From contig JAHCBC010000001.1 in assembly GCA_019634595.1 (NCBI GenBank), forward strand, positions 1 to 64,000: a stretch of DNA of 64,000 nucleotides. The letters are read 5' to 3'. The position numbers and the translations under genes are program-made. A model generated the notes under the pieces. It saw nothing but the letters and a program-made list of their open reading frames with translations, did not search any database and was not told the DNA's origin. Positions within the stretch are counted from its first letter, which is position 1; the number at the start of each line of letters is the position of its first letter. The DNA comes from Akkermansiaceae bacterium (GTDB taxonomy: Bacteria; Verrucomicrobiota; Verrucomicrobiia; Verrucomicrobiales; Akkermansiaceae). Below, in pieces: positions 42,837 through 51,140 of the stretch.

Positions 42837-43895
42837 ATGAGCGAGATTTTGACACCCGAAACCTGCCCCGAACTTGGAATCGAAGTGCCTGTCGGCTCGA
42901 TCGACAAGGAACTCCGCAAGCTGTGGGAGCAGGACGACGCACAGACGAACGCCTCCCTGATGAACCTCGCGATCTACTGCGAGCGGGAGGGCTCGCTGGT
43001 GGAAAACTCCCGCATCATCCGGAAACTGACCAGCGAGCACGCCTGCCGCGCCATCCTGGTGGAGATCAACAAGCGCACCACACAGGCAAGTCTGCGCGCA
43101 TGGATCACCGCGCACTGCCATCTGTCCGGCGGGAAGAAATCCATCTGCTGCGAGCAGGTTGCCTTCCACCTCACCGGACGTGTCACCGGGCGTTTCCGTA
43201 ATACCGTCTTTTCCCACCTCAACTCCGACCTGCCGCTCATCTTCTGGTGGCAGGGGGAGCTGTCGGACGTCTTCACCGAGCGGCTCGTCGCCGTGATGGA
43301 CCGCCTCATCATCGACAGCTCCGTATGGGCCGATCCCGCCGCCGCTTTCTCCATCATCAATGAGGCGGCGCAGGCGAATGGCGACCTCATCCTGCAGGAT
43401 CTCGCATGGACCCGCTCCTGGCAGTTCCGCGTCGGCATCGCCGGCCTGTTTGACGATCCCGTGGCGCAGGCCGCCCTGCCCTCGGTGGACCGCGTGGAGA
43501 TCATCCACCACCCGGACCACCGGAACTCCGCCCTCCAGGTGCTCGCCTGGCTGGCCGTGCAGGCAGGGTGGGAGCAGACCGGCGCAACCGCGGATGCCTT
43601 CGCGTTCCGCCCGAAAGCAGGAGGCGAAGTGAACGCGCGCCTCATTTCCGATCCGGAATCCGCCCCGTTGGGCAAAGTGGAGATCGCCTCCGAACACGTG
43701 ACTGTCCGCGTGTGCCGTGAAGCCGGTGCCAGCCACGTCTCCCGCCAGATCCAGGCCGATGGCTATCTGGCGAATTCCCTCTCACCCGCCGATCCGGATG
43801 TGGACTCGGAACTTGTCGGCCTCCAGCTTTCCCGCGGCGGGAAGAATTCGCTCTACCAGAAGATCCTCCCGCGTTTCCGGGCGATGCTGCAGTAA
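42837..43895 (+). CDS. opcA: Glucose-6-phosphate dehydrogenase assembly protein OpcA
   Basis: 352 residues of the OpcA family: LWEQDDAQTNASLMNLAIYC (about 29-48), TEHA-like LTSEHACRAILVEI, the CEQVAFHLTG segment (about 103-112) and LPLIFWWQGELSDVF (about 131-145). OpcA binds Zwf and is needed for its full activity in cyanobacteria and actinobacteria. It starts one base after the toxin stop. Placement in the zwf transcription unit, behind the toxin-antitoxin pair, supports the assignment. Confidence 0.9.
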   Translation: MSEILTPETCPELGIEVPVGSIDKELRKLWEQDDAQTNASLMNLAIYCEREGSLVENSRIIRKLTSEHACRAILVEINKRTTQASLRAWITAHCHLSGGKKSICCEQVAFHLTGRVTGRFRNTVFSHLNSDLPLIFWWQGELSDVFTERLVAVMDRLIIDSSVWADPAAAFSIINEAAQANGDLILQDLAWTRSWQFRVGIAGLFDDPVAQAALPSVDRVEIIHHPDHRNSALQVLAWLAVQAGWEQTGATADAFAFRPKAGGEVNARLISDPESAPLGKVEIASEHVTVRVCREAGASHVSRQIQADGYLANSLSPADPDVDSELVGLQLSRGGKNSLYQKILPRFRAMLQ

Positions 43896-44160
43896 GGAGG
43901 GAGGACATTGCTGCAAAGCCGCTATGTCCGCTGCGCTCCCATTCCTGTCCTCCGGCTGCAATGGGAACCCATGGCAAAGGCTCCTTAGGGATAGGCTCCA
44001 CCCATCCCTTCATTCGCCAATGCCGCCGGAGGACAGGAGTGTCCTCCCTCCTTACTCGGCTGCAATGGGAACCCATGGCAAAGGCTCCTTGGGGATAGGC
44101 TCCACCCATCCCTTCATTCGCCAATGCCGCCGGAGGACAGGAGTGTCCTCCTTCCTTACT
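43896..44160 (+). repeat. R2 tandem array, period 104 bp
   Basis: A degenerate first unit, then two nearly identical units with palindromes GGAGGACAGGAGTGTCCTCC at 44028-44047 and 44132-44151. Blocks CGGCTGCAATGGGAACCCAT and CTTCATTCGCCAATGCCGCC recur. The unit equals that of 23130-23433 read on the other strand. It fills the space between convergent opcA and the DUF3500 gene. Confidence 0.85.
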
Positions 44161-44179
44161 CCATTGCAATGGGGCTATC

Positions 44180-45253
44180 TCAATGGTCGTCCTTGTGGCC
44201 CTTCATGTGGTTGCCCAGGGCGTCGCGGCCGAAGTCGCCTTCCAAGTCACGCCAGACGGTGTGGATGTGGTTGGCGTCGTTCTGGATGTTGCAGGCCTCG
44301 ATGAGGAAGGTCTTGCCCTGCACGCGGTAGTAGTAGGCGTCGCCCTTTTTCAGGCCGCCGGCCCAGCCGAAGCGGACGTTGTCGAAGTCCGCCTTGATCT
44401 TCGCCATGTCTTTGTCGGCGATCTCCTTGCGGTGGCGGGTGGCGTATTCGGAAATGAGCGTGAGAAGACCTTCCTTCTGCTTGTCGGTCATCTCGGTGGA
44501 AAGGAGGCCGACGGGGTCGAGCTGGCTGGCCTTCCGTTCGTTGCCGGTCAGGATCTCAGCGGGCGGCTTTTCGGTATAGACCACGGCCTTTCCTGCCTCC
44601 TGCAGGAGGGTGGCCAGGGCGCGGGCCAGATCCTCCTCGCGAGCCAGCGGGCGGGTGCCCTTCATGCGGCCTTCGCGGGTCTCCGCACGGTTCGCGGCGA
44701 GGAAAGACGGCGTGGCGGAAATGACCTTTCCCCCCACCAGCGTGAAGTTCACGGCGGTGTGGTGGCCCTCGAACCTCCAGCCCCAGGTGCCCGCGGCGGA
44801 CGGCTCGCCGAAGATGGTGGTGAAATACTTCTCCGGATCGCGGTGGTCCGGGCGGTTCTCGATCTCACCGAGGAGCTTCTCGAGCGCCATGATGGTGTCG
44901 ATCTTCACCAGTGCGCTCGCGCTCATGCCGGTCTCCAGCAGCTTGCGGGCGAGGTCCCGTTGTTCCGGCTTCATCTCCTTGATCGGGAGGCCGTTGCGGG
45001 TCGTCGGGACGAAGTTCCAGTTGTCGCGCTCCTTGTCTTCGAAAGGATAGCGGGCCTTCTTGGTCTGCTCCTCATCGAGGGACTTGAGGAAGGCGTTGGC
45101 CGCATCCGCCATCTCGGCGGAGACTTTCTGCAGGGCGGCGGTGTTGTCCGTTCCGGCGGCGGCCGTCTCCTTCGCCCAAGCCTTCTGGCTGGTGATCTGG
45201 AAGGCGGAAATGAGGGCGGCGACGCCGAGGGCGCTGAAGAGGATGGGTTTCAT
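44180..45253 (-). CDS. DUF3500-domain secreted protein
   Basis: About 357 residues from ATG 45253 (MKPILFSALGVAALISAFQI, signal peptide); the longer start at 45286 adds 11 unrelated residues. Conserved DUF3500 segments: WNFVPTTRNGLPIKEMKPEQ (about 80-99), TWGWRFEGHHTAVNFTLVGG (about 154-173), FGWAGGLKKGDAYYYRVQG (about 303-321) and ANHIHTVWRDLEGDFGRDAL near the end. The family is widespread in exported proteins of planctomycetes and verrucomicrobia; its activity is unknown. It ends 20 bases from the R2 array. Confidence 0.85.
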   Translation of the reverse strand: MKPILFSALGVAALISAFQITSQKAWAKETAAAGTDNTAALQKVSAEMADAANAFLKSLDEEQTKKARYPFEDKERDNWNFVPTTRNGLPIKEMKPEQRDLARKLLETGMSASALVKIDTIMALEKLLGEIENRPDHRDPEKYFTTIFGEPSAAGTWGWRFEGHHTAVNFTLVGGKVISATPSFLAANRAETREGRMKGTRPLAREEDLARALATLLQEAGKAVVYTEKPPAEILTGNERKASQLDPVGLLSTEMTDKQKEGLLTLISEYATRHRKEIADKDMAKIKADFDNVRFGWAGGLKKGDAYYYRVQGKTFLIEACNIQNDANHIHTVWRDLEGDFGRDALGNHMKGHKDDH

Positions 45254-45286
45254 GGAGTGGACGGTAGGTGGATGGAAACTGACCAA

Positions 45287-46462
45287 TTAACGGAATTGTT
45301 TCAACCAATCGCTTGCGGCGGCTGCGGAACGCGTCGCGGTGGCGAAGCAGCCCTGCATCAGGTAGCCGCCGGTCGGCGCTTCCCAGTCGATCATTTCCCC
45401 TGCCAGGAAGATGCCCGGGTGGTCGCGGAGCATCAGGTTCCCGTCCAGCGAGGGGAAGGGGACACCACCGGCGGAGGAGATGACCTCCGCGATGGGACGG
45501 GGCTGGGTGAGGGGGATGACGTGGTGCTTCACCTCCGCCGCGAGGTCGGCGGCGCTTTCATAGGTCCGGCGGGAAAGCAGGGCGCACGCGGCGTCCGGCA
45601 GCTTCCAGGAAACGCGCGCCGCTTCCAGAAAGTCCCGCTTCACGTGGGTCAGCTTCCGCGTGAGTTCGTCCGCGGTGAAGGTCGGCTTGAAATCAATGGC
45701 GATGGCCGGGCTTTCCATCCCGCGCAGCGTCGCGCCGAGCTGATAGATCGCCCCGCCTTCCACGCCGTAGCGCGTGAGCATCAGCTCGCCCACCGCGGGT
45801 TTTCCGTCCGCATGGACATGGATGTTTTTCAGCGGCACGCCCTCGATGGCGGGAAGGACTTTCTCCGGCCACGCATGCTCCCAGCCACAGTTGGCGGGCT
45901 GCAGCGGAGTGACCGGCACGCCTAGCCGCTCCAGTATGGGGATCCATCCGCCGTCGGATCCCGTCTGCGGCCACGACCCGCCGCCCAGCGCCAGCAGCAC
46001 CGCATCGCACGCGTGGGACGTGCCATTTTCAAAGTGGAGGGTGAACCCCGGGTCGATCCCGGTGAGGCGGTGGTTCATCGCGAACGTCACGCCGTTCTCC
46101 TTCAGCCGCGCGATCCACCGGCGGAGCAGGGGAGCCGCCTTCAGCGCCTTCGGGTAGACGCGCCCGCTGGTCGCCTGGAACGTCTCCACGCCCAGCCCCG
46201 CAGCCCACTCCCGCAGGTCCTGCGGGGTGAAGGAGGAAATGATCTCCTGCCAGAACTCCGGCGGCCCGGAGTAGCGGGTGGTGAACTTTTCCAGCGCCTC
46301 CCCGTGGGTGATGTTCAGCCCGCCCTTTCCGGCGACGAGGAATTTCCGCCCGACCGATGGCTTGCCATCGAACAGCGTCACGCGGACACCCCGAGATGAG
46401 GCGATCTCCGCCGCCCGCAGCCCGGCCGGGCCACCGCCGATGATGGAAAGGTGCGCGCTCAA
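45287..46462 (-). CDS. NAD(P)/FAD-dependent oxidoreductase (HI0933/BaiN-like flavoprotein)
   Basis: 391 residues. FAD-binding Rossmann fold at the start (LSIIGGGPAGLRAAEIASSR, GxGxxG at about 8-13), the conserved KFLVAGKGGLNITHGEALEK (about 39-58), and a late FAD-contact GEMIDWEAPTGGYLMQGCFA. This pattern fits the TIGR03862-type flavoproteins of the HI0933 family. Substrate unknown. It overlaps the kdsD stop by 4 bases, so both are translated from one message, although no metabolic link is known. Confidence 0.85.
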   Translation of the reverse strand: MSAHLSIIGGGPAGLRAAEIASSRGVRVTLFDGKPSVGRKFLVAGKGGLNITHGEALEKFTTRYSGPPEFWQEIISSFTPQDLREWAAGLGVETFQATSGRVYPKALKAAPLLRRWIARLKENGVTFAMNHRLTGIDPGFTLHFENGTSHACDAVLLALGGGSWPQTGSDGGWIPILERLGVPVTPLQPANCGWEHAWPEKVLPAIEGVPLKNIHVHADGKPAVGELMLTRYGVEGGAIYQLGATLRGMESPAIAIDFKPTFTADELTRKLTHVKRDFLEAARVSWKLPDAACALLSRRTYESAADLAAEVKHHVIPLTQPRPIAEVISSAGGVPFPSLDGNLMLRDHPGIFLAGEMIDWEAPTGGYLMQGCFATATRSAAAASDWLKQFR

Positions 46463-47430
46463 ATGATCTTCAGGCGGGCGAAGTCCTGCGTGTCCACCAG
46501 CCCGGCGGGCCTGCCATCCGCACCCAGCACCACGATGTCGTCGATCCGGTTCAGGCCGATGGTCTTCACCGCCTCCACCGCCAGGGAGTCCGCCTGCACG
46601 GTGATGGGGCGGCGCGTCATCAGCCCCGCGATGGGCCTTTCCCCGATGGCGGGATCCTTCTGGTAGCCGCGGGCGAAGTCGCCATGGGTGAAGATCCCGG
46701 CAAGGAAGCCGTCCGGCGTGAGGATCAGGCAGGCACCGGCCCGCGCCGCGTTCATGGCGATGAGCGCGTCCAGCACCAGCGCGTCCTCCGCCACCGTCGG
46801 CAGGGCCTCCCCGCCGCGCATGATGTCGGACACACGGGTGAGCAGCGCCCGGCCCAGCGAGCCGCCCGGGTGGTAGCGGGCGAAGTCTTCCTCCGTGAAC
46901 CCACGCGCCTCCAGCAGCACCATCGCCAGTGCGTCCCCCATCACCAGCATGGCCGTGGAGGAGGAAGTCGGCGCCAGGTTCAGCGGGCAGGCCTCCCGCT
47001 CGACGGAGGTGTCCAGCGTGATGTCGCTCAGCTTTGAAAGCGAGGAGTCCGGCTGGCCCGTCAGCGCGATGAGCCGCACGTCGAACCGCTTGATGAAAGG
47101 GATGAGGTCCAGCAGTTCGTTCGTCTCCCCGGAGTAGGACAGCAGCAGCACCGCGTCCCCGTCTGAAATCAGGCCGAGGTCCCCGTGCAGCGCGTTCTGG
47201 GAGTTCAGCACCACGGCGGTCGCCCCCGTGGAGTTCAGCGTCGCCGCGATCTTGTGGCCGATGTTCCCTGACTTCCCGACGCCCACCACCACGATCTTCC
47301 CGCGGTTGTCGAGGGTGGTCTGGAGCAGCCCCACGGCGACGATGAATTGGTCATCCAGCCGCCGGGACATGCGCAGCAGTCCTTCCGTTTCGATTCCGAT
47401 GACATTCCGGGCGAGGGCCAGATGATCCAT
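46459..47430 (-). CDS. kdsD: D-arabinose 5-phosphate isomerase (KpsF/GutQ/KdsD family)
   Basis: About 323 residues from ATG 47430 (MDHLALARNVIGIETEGLLR). The in-frame upstream extension to 47526 covers an R1 palindrome and is rejected. SIS domain with VVVGVGKSGNIGHKIAATLN (about 47-66) and LLSYSGETNELLDLIPFIK, then two CBS domains (about 205-262 and 270-323, VSDIMRGGEALPTVAEDALV and LMTRRPITVQADSLAVEAVK). Converts ribulose 5-phosphate to arabinose 5-phosphate for Kdo in lipopolysaccharide, so it also draws on the pentose phosphate pool. Kdo synthase genes are not nearby. Confidence 0.92.
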   Translation of the reverse strand: MDHLALARNVIGIETEGLLRMSRRLDDQFIVAVGLLQTTLDNRGKIVVVGVGKSGNIGHKIAATLNSTGATAVVLNSQNALHGDLGLISDGDAVLLLSYSGETNELLDLIPFIKRFDVRLIALTGQPDSSLSKLSDITLDTSVEREACPLNLAPTSSSTAMLVMGDALAMVLLEARGFTEEDFARYHPGGSLGRALLTRVSDIMRGGEALPTVAEDALVLDALIAMNAARAGACLILTPDGFLAGIFTHGDFARGYQKDPAIGERPIAGLMTRRPITVQADSLAVEAVKTIGLNRIDDIVVLGADGRPAGLVDTQDFARLKII

Positions 47431-47481
47431 GGCCTGATGACAAGGCGGGGGAAGGGGATTTGCAAGCCATTCGCCGGTAGG

Positions 47482-47508
47482 CGTAGCGAAGGTCGTGAGA
47501 CCTTCGGC
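47482..47508 (-). repeat. R1 palindromic repeat, copy b
   Basis: On the minus strand: GAAGGT-CTCACG-ACCTTC with flanks GCC and GCTACG. Arms GGT/ACC instead of GCT/AGC. Inverted partner of copy c, 54 bases away. Confidence 0.85.
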
Positions 47509-47562
47509 TGTGAGGGCGTCCATCAAGAAACCAACGCCTATCCATCAGGTGCCATCCACCCC

Positions 47563-47589
47563 GCCGAAGCTCTCACGAGCTTCGCTACG
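47563..47589 (+). repeat. R1 palindromic repeat, copy c
   Basis: GAAGCT-CTCACG-AGCTTC, identical in core to copy a at 6131 and preceded by the same CCATCC-type sequence. It lies in the divergent spacer between kdsD and the secreted protein at 47661. Confidence 0.85.
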
Positions 47590-47660
47590 CGAAAAGATCC
47601 GCCTCTGACGCTGCGTTCTTTTGGCTCGCGGGGAGAGGGGACGTCGTCCAAAGTTGCGGG

Positions 47661-48224
47661 ATGAAACGGCTTTTCCAGACCCTGTTCTGCTCCTTGCTGC
47701 TGGCGGGCAGTGCGGTGGCCACCACCATCATGGTCGTCCCCGTCTTCGAGCCGCTGAGCCTCCATGGCACGGACGGGGATGATGTCATCATGGACGTCGG
47801 GGAGGCGCTCCAGGCATCCGTCATGGCCCGGCCCATGGCGCTGACCGGCGCGTTTCCGGAGGTGCTGATCGATTCCATCAAGACGCCCCACCAGATCCCG
47901 ACGAACAATCCGAACTACAAGGTCACGGAGGCGAACCTGCTGGTGCTTTGCAAGGTGGGCATCAACGGCCGGATGTCCCAGGAAGGGCTGATCGTCACCC
48001 TGGACATCACCGAACTGGAAATCCCTCCGGAGGTGGATCTGACCAGCCGCCAGGTGTTGAGGCTGGCCCTTATCGCCATCCGGAAAACCCTTGATGAATA
48101 CCAGCGCCCGCAGACGCAGCCGCTCGTTGTCACCATCGCCATCGAAGGAGCCACCGAGGGCAAGGCGCCCCTGGCCGACCTGGCGACCAAGTTCACCATC
48201 GGCGACCCCGGCCCGGCGAATTGA
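47661..48224 (+). CDS. Secreted protein, unknown function
   Basis: 187 residues. Signal peptide MKRLFQTLFCSLLLAGSAVA, then a compact domain without cysteines (TTIMVVPVFEPLSLHGTDGD, VTEANLLVLCKVGINGRMSQ has one Cys). No motif recognised. R1 copies flank the gene on both sides (47563 and 48307). Not obviously linked to pyrH downstream. Confidence 0.65.
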   Translation: MKRLFQTLFCSLLLAGSAVATTIMVVPVFEPLSLHGTDGDDVIMDVGEALQASVMARPMALTGAFPEVLIDSIKTPHQIPTNNPNYKVTEANLLVLCKVGINGRMSQEGLIVTLDITELEIPPEVDLTSRQVLRLALIAIRKTLDEYQRPQTQPLVVTIAIEGATEGKAPLADLATKFTIGDPGPAN

Positions 48225-48306
48225 TCCCTTGCAGCGGATTTCGTGAAAAATTCGGCTGGGTGGAGATCACCCGACAAACCGGCTCCGGTTCATCGTGGAT
48301 TTCCCC

Positions 48307-48335
48307 GCCGCCAAATCTCTCACGAGATTCGCCAC
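48307..48335 (+). repeat. R1 palindromic repeat, copy d
   Basis: AAATCT-CTCACG-AGATTC: loop kept, arms changed to ATCT/AGAT, with GCC and GCCAC flanks. Spacer between the secreted protein and pyrH. Confidence 0.8.
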
Positions 48336-48409
48336 CCCCCGATTGATCCCGTGATTTCACTTCCCAACAAGGGGTGGATTCGGCTTCTCTCTGTGCAGAC
48401 AAGAATCGC

Positions 48410-49147
48410 ATGAGTTCACCTTCGAAAGATCCCCGTCCCTTCAAACGCGCCATCCTCAAACTCAGCGGCGAAGCCCTGCGGGAACCCGGCTCCACGGACA
48501 ACATTTCCCCGGAGATCGTCGATCGCATCGCCCTGGAGATCAAGGAAGCGGTGGATACCGGTCTGGAGCTGGGCATCGTCGTCGGCGGCGGGAACTTCTG
48601 GCGCGGGGCCAGCGCCTCCGCGCGCGGCATGGACCGCGCCACGGCGGACTACGTCGGCATGCTGGCCACCGTCATGAACGCCCTCGCCCTGGAAGGCGCC
48701 CTGGAGCATCACGGCGTCAGTTGCCGGGTGCAGTCCGCCATCGAGATGAAGAACGTCGCGGAACCCTTCATCCGCAGGAAGGCGGAGCGCCAGCTCGAGG
48801 ACGGCAAGGTCGTCATCTTCGCCGCGGGAACCGGCAGCCCGTTCTTCTCCACGGACACCACCTCCGCCCTCCGCGCCAGTGAGATGGGCGTGGATGTCAT
48901 CCTCAAGGCCACCCAGGTCGATGGTGTCTACAACGCCGACCCACGCAAGGACCCGAACGCGGTCCGCTATGAGACCGTCACTTTCCAGGAGTGCCTCACC
49001 AAGCGCCTGAGCGTCATGGATGCCACCGCGTTCAGCCTCTGCATGGACAACCACATCCCCATCATCATTTTCGATCTCGGCCCGGCGGGGAACCTTTCCC
49101 ACGCCTTGCGCGGCCTGCCCATCGGCACCCTGGTGCACGGTGAGTGA
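48410..49147 (+). CDS. pyrH: UMP kinase
   Basis: 245 residues from ATG 48410 ([20 protein letters not shown]). Signature segments: [17 protein letters not shown] (about 11-27), [12 protein letters not shown] (about 59-70, nucleotide site), [26 protein letters not shown] (about 144-156) and [19 protein letters not shown] (about 166-184). Phosphorylates UMP to UDP in the cytosol. frr follows 26 bases later, as in many bacteria (pyrH-frr). Confidence 0.95.
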   Translation: MSSPSKDPRPFKRAILKLSGEALREPGSTDNISPEIVDRIALEIKEAVDTGLELGIVVGGGNFWRGASASARGMDRATADYVGMLATVMNALALEGALEHHGVSCRVQSAIEMKNVAEPFIRRKAERQLEDGKVVIFAAGTGSPFFSTDTTSALRASEMGVDVILKATQVDGVYNADPRKDPNAVRYETVTFQECLTKRLSVMDATAFSLCMDNHIPIIIFDLGPAGNLSHALRGLPIGTLVHGE

Positions 49148-49173
49148 TCCCATTTTTTCCCAACCAGCACATC

Positions 49174-49740
49174 ATGGACCCTGATACAGCCATTCTCGAA
49201 GTCGAAGAAGCGATGACCAAATGCGTGGACTACCTCATCCACGAATTCGCCGGCGTCCGCACGGGCAAGGCCAGCCCCGCCCTCATCGAAAACCTCGACG
49301 TCCACGTCCATGCCTACGGCGCGGTGTCGAAGCTGAAAAGCCTCGCCGTCATCAACTCCCCGGAACCCCGGATGCTGGTGGTGCAGCCCTTCGACCCGTC
49401 CACCACCCGCGACATCGAGCGCGCCATCCGCGAGTGCAAGCTGGGCCTCAACCCCGCCGCCGCCGACCGCTCCATCCGCGTGCCCATCCCGGAACTCTCC
49501 GAGGAACGCCGCCGCGACATGGTCAAGATGATCAAGCAACTGGCCGAGGAAGCGAAGGTCCGTCTCCGCGCCGCCCGCAAGGACGGCATGGACACCGCCA
49601 AGAAAATGAAGGCCGACAACTTCCTCACCGAAGACGGCCAGAAAGATTTCGAAAAGGAAGTCCAGGAACTCACCAACAAGTTCACCAAGAAAATCGACGA
49701 GCACGCCGTCGCCAAGGAAGCCGACCTGATGAAGGTCTGA
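49174..49740 (+). CDS. frr: Ribosome recycling factor
   Basis: 188 residues from ATG 49174 (MDPDTAILEVEEAMTKCVDY). Usual RRF length and motifs: EFAGVRTGKASPALIENLDV (about 24-43), NSPEPRMLVVQPFDPSTTRD (about 61-80), GLNPAAADRSIRVPIPELSE (about 91-110, the conserved hinge region). With EF-G it splits the post-termination ribosome. The upstream in-frame start at 49144 is rejected because it adds [10 protein letters not shown]. Terminator at 49772. Confidence 0.96.
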   Translation: MDPDTAILEVEEAMTKCVDYLIHEFAGVRTGKASPALIENLDVHVHAYGAVSKLKSLAVINSPEPRMLVVQPFDPSTTRDIERAIRECKLGLNPAAADRSIRVPIPELSEERRRDMVKMIKQLAEEAKVRLRAARKDGMDTAKKMKADNFLTEDGQKDFEKEVQELTNKFTKKIDEHAVAKEADLMKV

Positions 49741-49771
49741 CCGGCATCTCCGTTCTTCCTCCAAGCTTCAG

Positions 49772-49802
49772 GACGCCGGTCAACCGACCGGCGTCTTCGT
49801 TT
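49772..49802 (+). terminator. Intrinsic terminator after frr
   Basis: Perfect 10-bp stem GACGCCGGTC / GACCGGCGTC with loop AACC, then TTCGTTTT. 31 bases after the frr stop. Confidence 0.9.
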
Positions 49803-49854
49803 TGGAGGGGGGCACATCGCGGAGATGACACCTGTGATGGAACGGAATCCGGGG

Positions 49855-49882
49855 TGTGGCGAATCTCGTGAGAGATTCGGCG
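49855..49882 (-). repeat. R1 palindromic repeat, copy e
   Basis: On the minus strand: GAATCT-CTCACG-AGATTC with GCC and GCCAC flanks. Inverted partner of copy f, 54 bases away, in the convergent space between frr and a PEP-CTERM gene. Confidence 0.85.
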
Positions 49883-49936
49883 GAGAGGATGGCACCAGAG
49901 GGATGAGGCGTCGCTTTTTCAGCAGACGTCCACCCA

Positions 49937-49963
49937 GCCGAAGGTCTCACGACCTTCGCTACC
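49937..49963 (+). repeat. R1 palindromic repeat, copy f
   Basis: GAAGGT-CTCACG-ACCTTC with GCC and GCTACC flanks, preceded by CACCCA. Confidence 0.85.
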
Positions 49964-50065
49964 CTTTGGAAGGGTGCACGCCCTGGCCGGACGGCGCTCC
50001 TGCCCAAAAGAAAAGGAGCAAACCCCTTGGCGGGATTTGCTCCTCTCGTGATGAGCTTGGGTGGA

Positions 50066-50785
50066 TCAGGCGCGTGCGCGGCGGCGGCGAAGCACGAATC
50101 CGGCTCCGGCGAAGGCGGCCAGACCGAGGGATGCCGGCTCAGGGACAGCGGTGGTGACGGTGTCCACATCCATGACAAGGTTGGTGATCGTCGTGCTGGC
50201 CGGGACATAGAAGCCGAGCTGGACGTTCTGGATGTTGCTGAACACCGGCTCGAATGCTCCCGCTCCACCGTAGGAGAGGAACGGTCCGGTGGAGCTGGCC
50301 GGCGAATCGAAGATCGGGATGGTGATGGTGGTCCAGGTGTCGGGCAAAACGGCGTAGGCACTCAGGTTGGCCAGGCTGGCAGCGGCTCCACCGCCTGCAT
50401 CGAGCCGTGCGTACAGGTTCAGCGCCTCGCTGTAGTTGTGCCGGACGGTAACCGTCAGGGAGGAGATCCCCGCAGTGATCCAGTTGCCCACATACGCGTC
50501 ACTACTGGCATCGGAGGCAGCGTTGCCCCGCATCAGGATTTGCAGGGGAGGGGCACCGAATGCCCCGGTCGCTCCGGAAGTGAAGGTCGTGGTGGAGGAA
50601 ATGTAGCCCGAGTTGCCCACGCCACCGGTGGCGGAGTAGGCGGCTGCGGTGGACGCACCCGTCAGCCAGCCACTCGCGTTCGTATCGAAGGTTTCCGTGT
50701 AGGCGATGGCCGCGGAGGCGGACCCGGATGTCAGGCCCATTGCCAGTGCCAGTGCGGGAAGGTTGCGAAGAAAGTGTGATTTCAC
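50066..50785 (-). CDS. PEP-CTERM protein
   Basis: About 239 residues from GTG 50785 (MKSHFLRNLPALALAMGLTS), which gives a normal signal peptide; a TTG 12 codons upstream is also open. The mature part is beta-rich with Thr, Ser and Gly. The sorting signal VPEPASLGLAAFAGAGFVLR plus RRRR ends it. An exosortase would process it at the PEP motif for surface display. No family for the passenger was recognised. Confidence 0.85.
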   Translation of the reverse strand: MKSHFLRNLPALALAMGLTSGSASAAIAYTETFDTNASGWLTGASTAAAYSATGGVGNSGYISSTTTFTSGATGAFGAPPLQILMRGNAASDASSDAYVGNWITAGISSLTVTVRHNYSEALNLYARLDAGGGAAASLANLSAYAVLPDTWTTITIPIFDSPASSTGPFLSYGGAGAFEPVFSNIQNVQLGFYVPASTTITNLVMDVDTVTTAVPEPASLGLAAFAGAGFVLRRRRARA

Positions 50786-50941
50786 GTGCACGAGCAAGAG
50801 TTGGAATCCCGGCCCTTTCAAGCTTAAAGAGAATGAATCTCAATATTAATAATGGTTGATTCGGGAGTGATTGGCTCACGCAAAACTCCGGGCGTCGTTC
50901 CCCCGGCAAACCCGCTCCGTCCTCCAAGGGACTTCCCCTCA

Positions 50942-50969
50942 GCCGGAAGTCTCACGACTTCAGCTTGCG
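50942..50969 (+). repeat. R1 palindromic repeat, copy g
   Basis: GCC, then GGAAGT-CTCACG-ACTTCA: five complementary bases in each arm around the constant loop, ending GCTTGCG. Spacer between PEP-CTERM and ThuA genes. Confidence 0.75.
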
Positions 50970-51097
50970 ACGGCGTTTTTCCCGGGACGGCCGCGCTATC
51001 ACGGCAGGGCAGATGCGGTGCGACCATACGGTCCCGCCGCGCCCTTGATGCCGTCCTTCAAATAAGCGGAGTGGCGGGGAAACCCGTGGATCTCCCC

Positions 51098-51126
51098 ACC
51101 CGGAATGGCGCAGCCATTCCGCTACC
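51098..51126 (-). repeat. R4 palindromic repeat, copy c
   Basis: Core GGAATGGC-GCA-GCCATTCC, an 8-bp stem, preceded by CACCC and followed by GCTACC. Same orientation as copy b. It ends 15 bases from the ThuA stop. Confidence 0.75.
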
Positions 51127-51140
51127 CCCGGGTAAGACGG

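Noticed and set aside
43896..44160. CRISPR array
   Set aside because: Same reason: repeats without variable spacers.
44180..45925. Long plus-strand frame opposite DUF3500 and the flavoprotein
   Set aside because: Shadow frame without motifs; it spans two good minus-strand genes.
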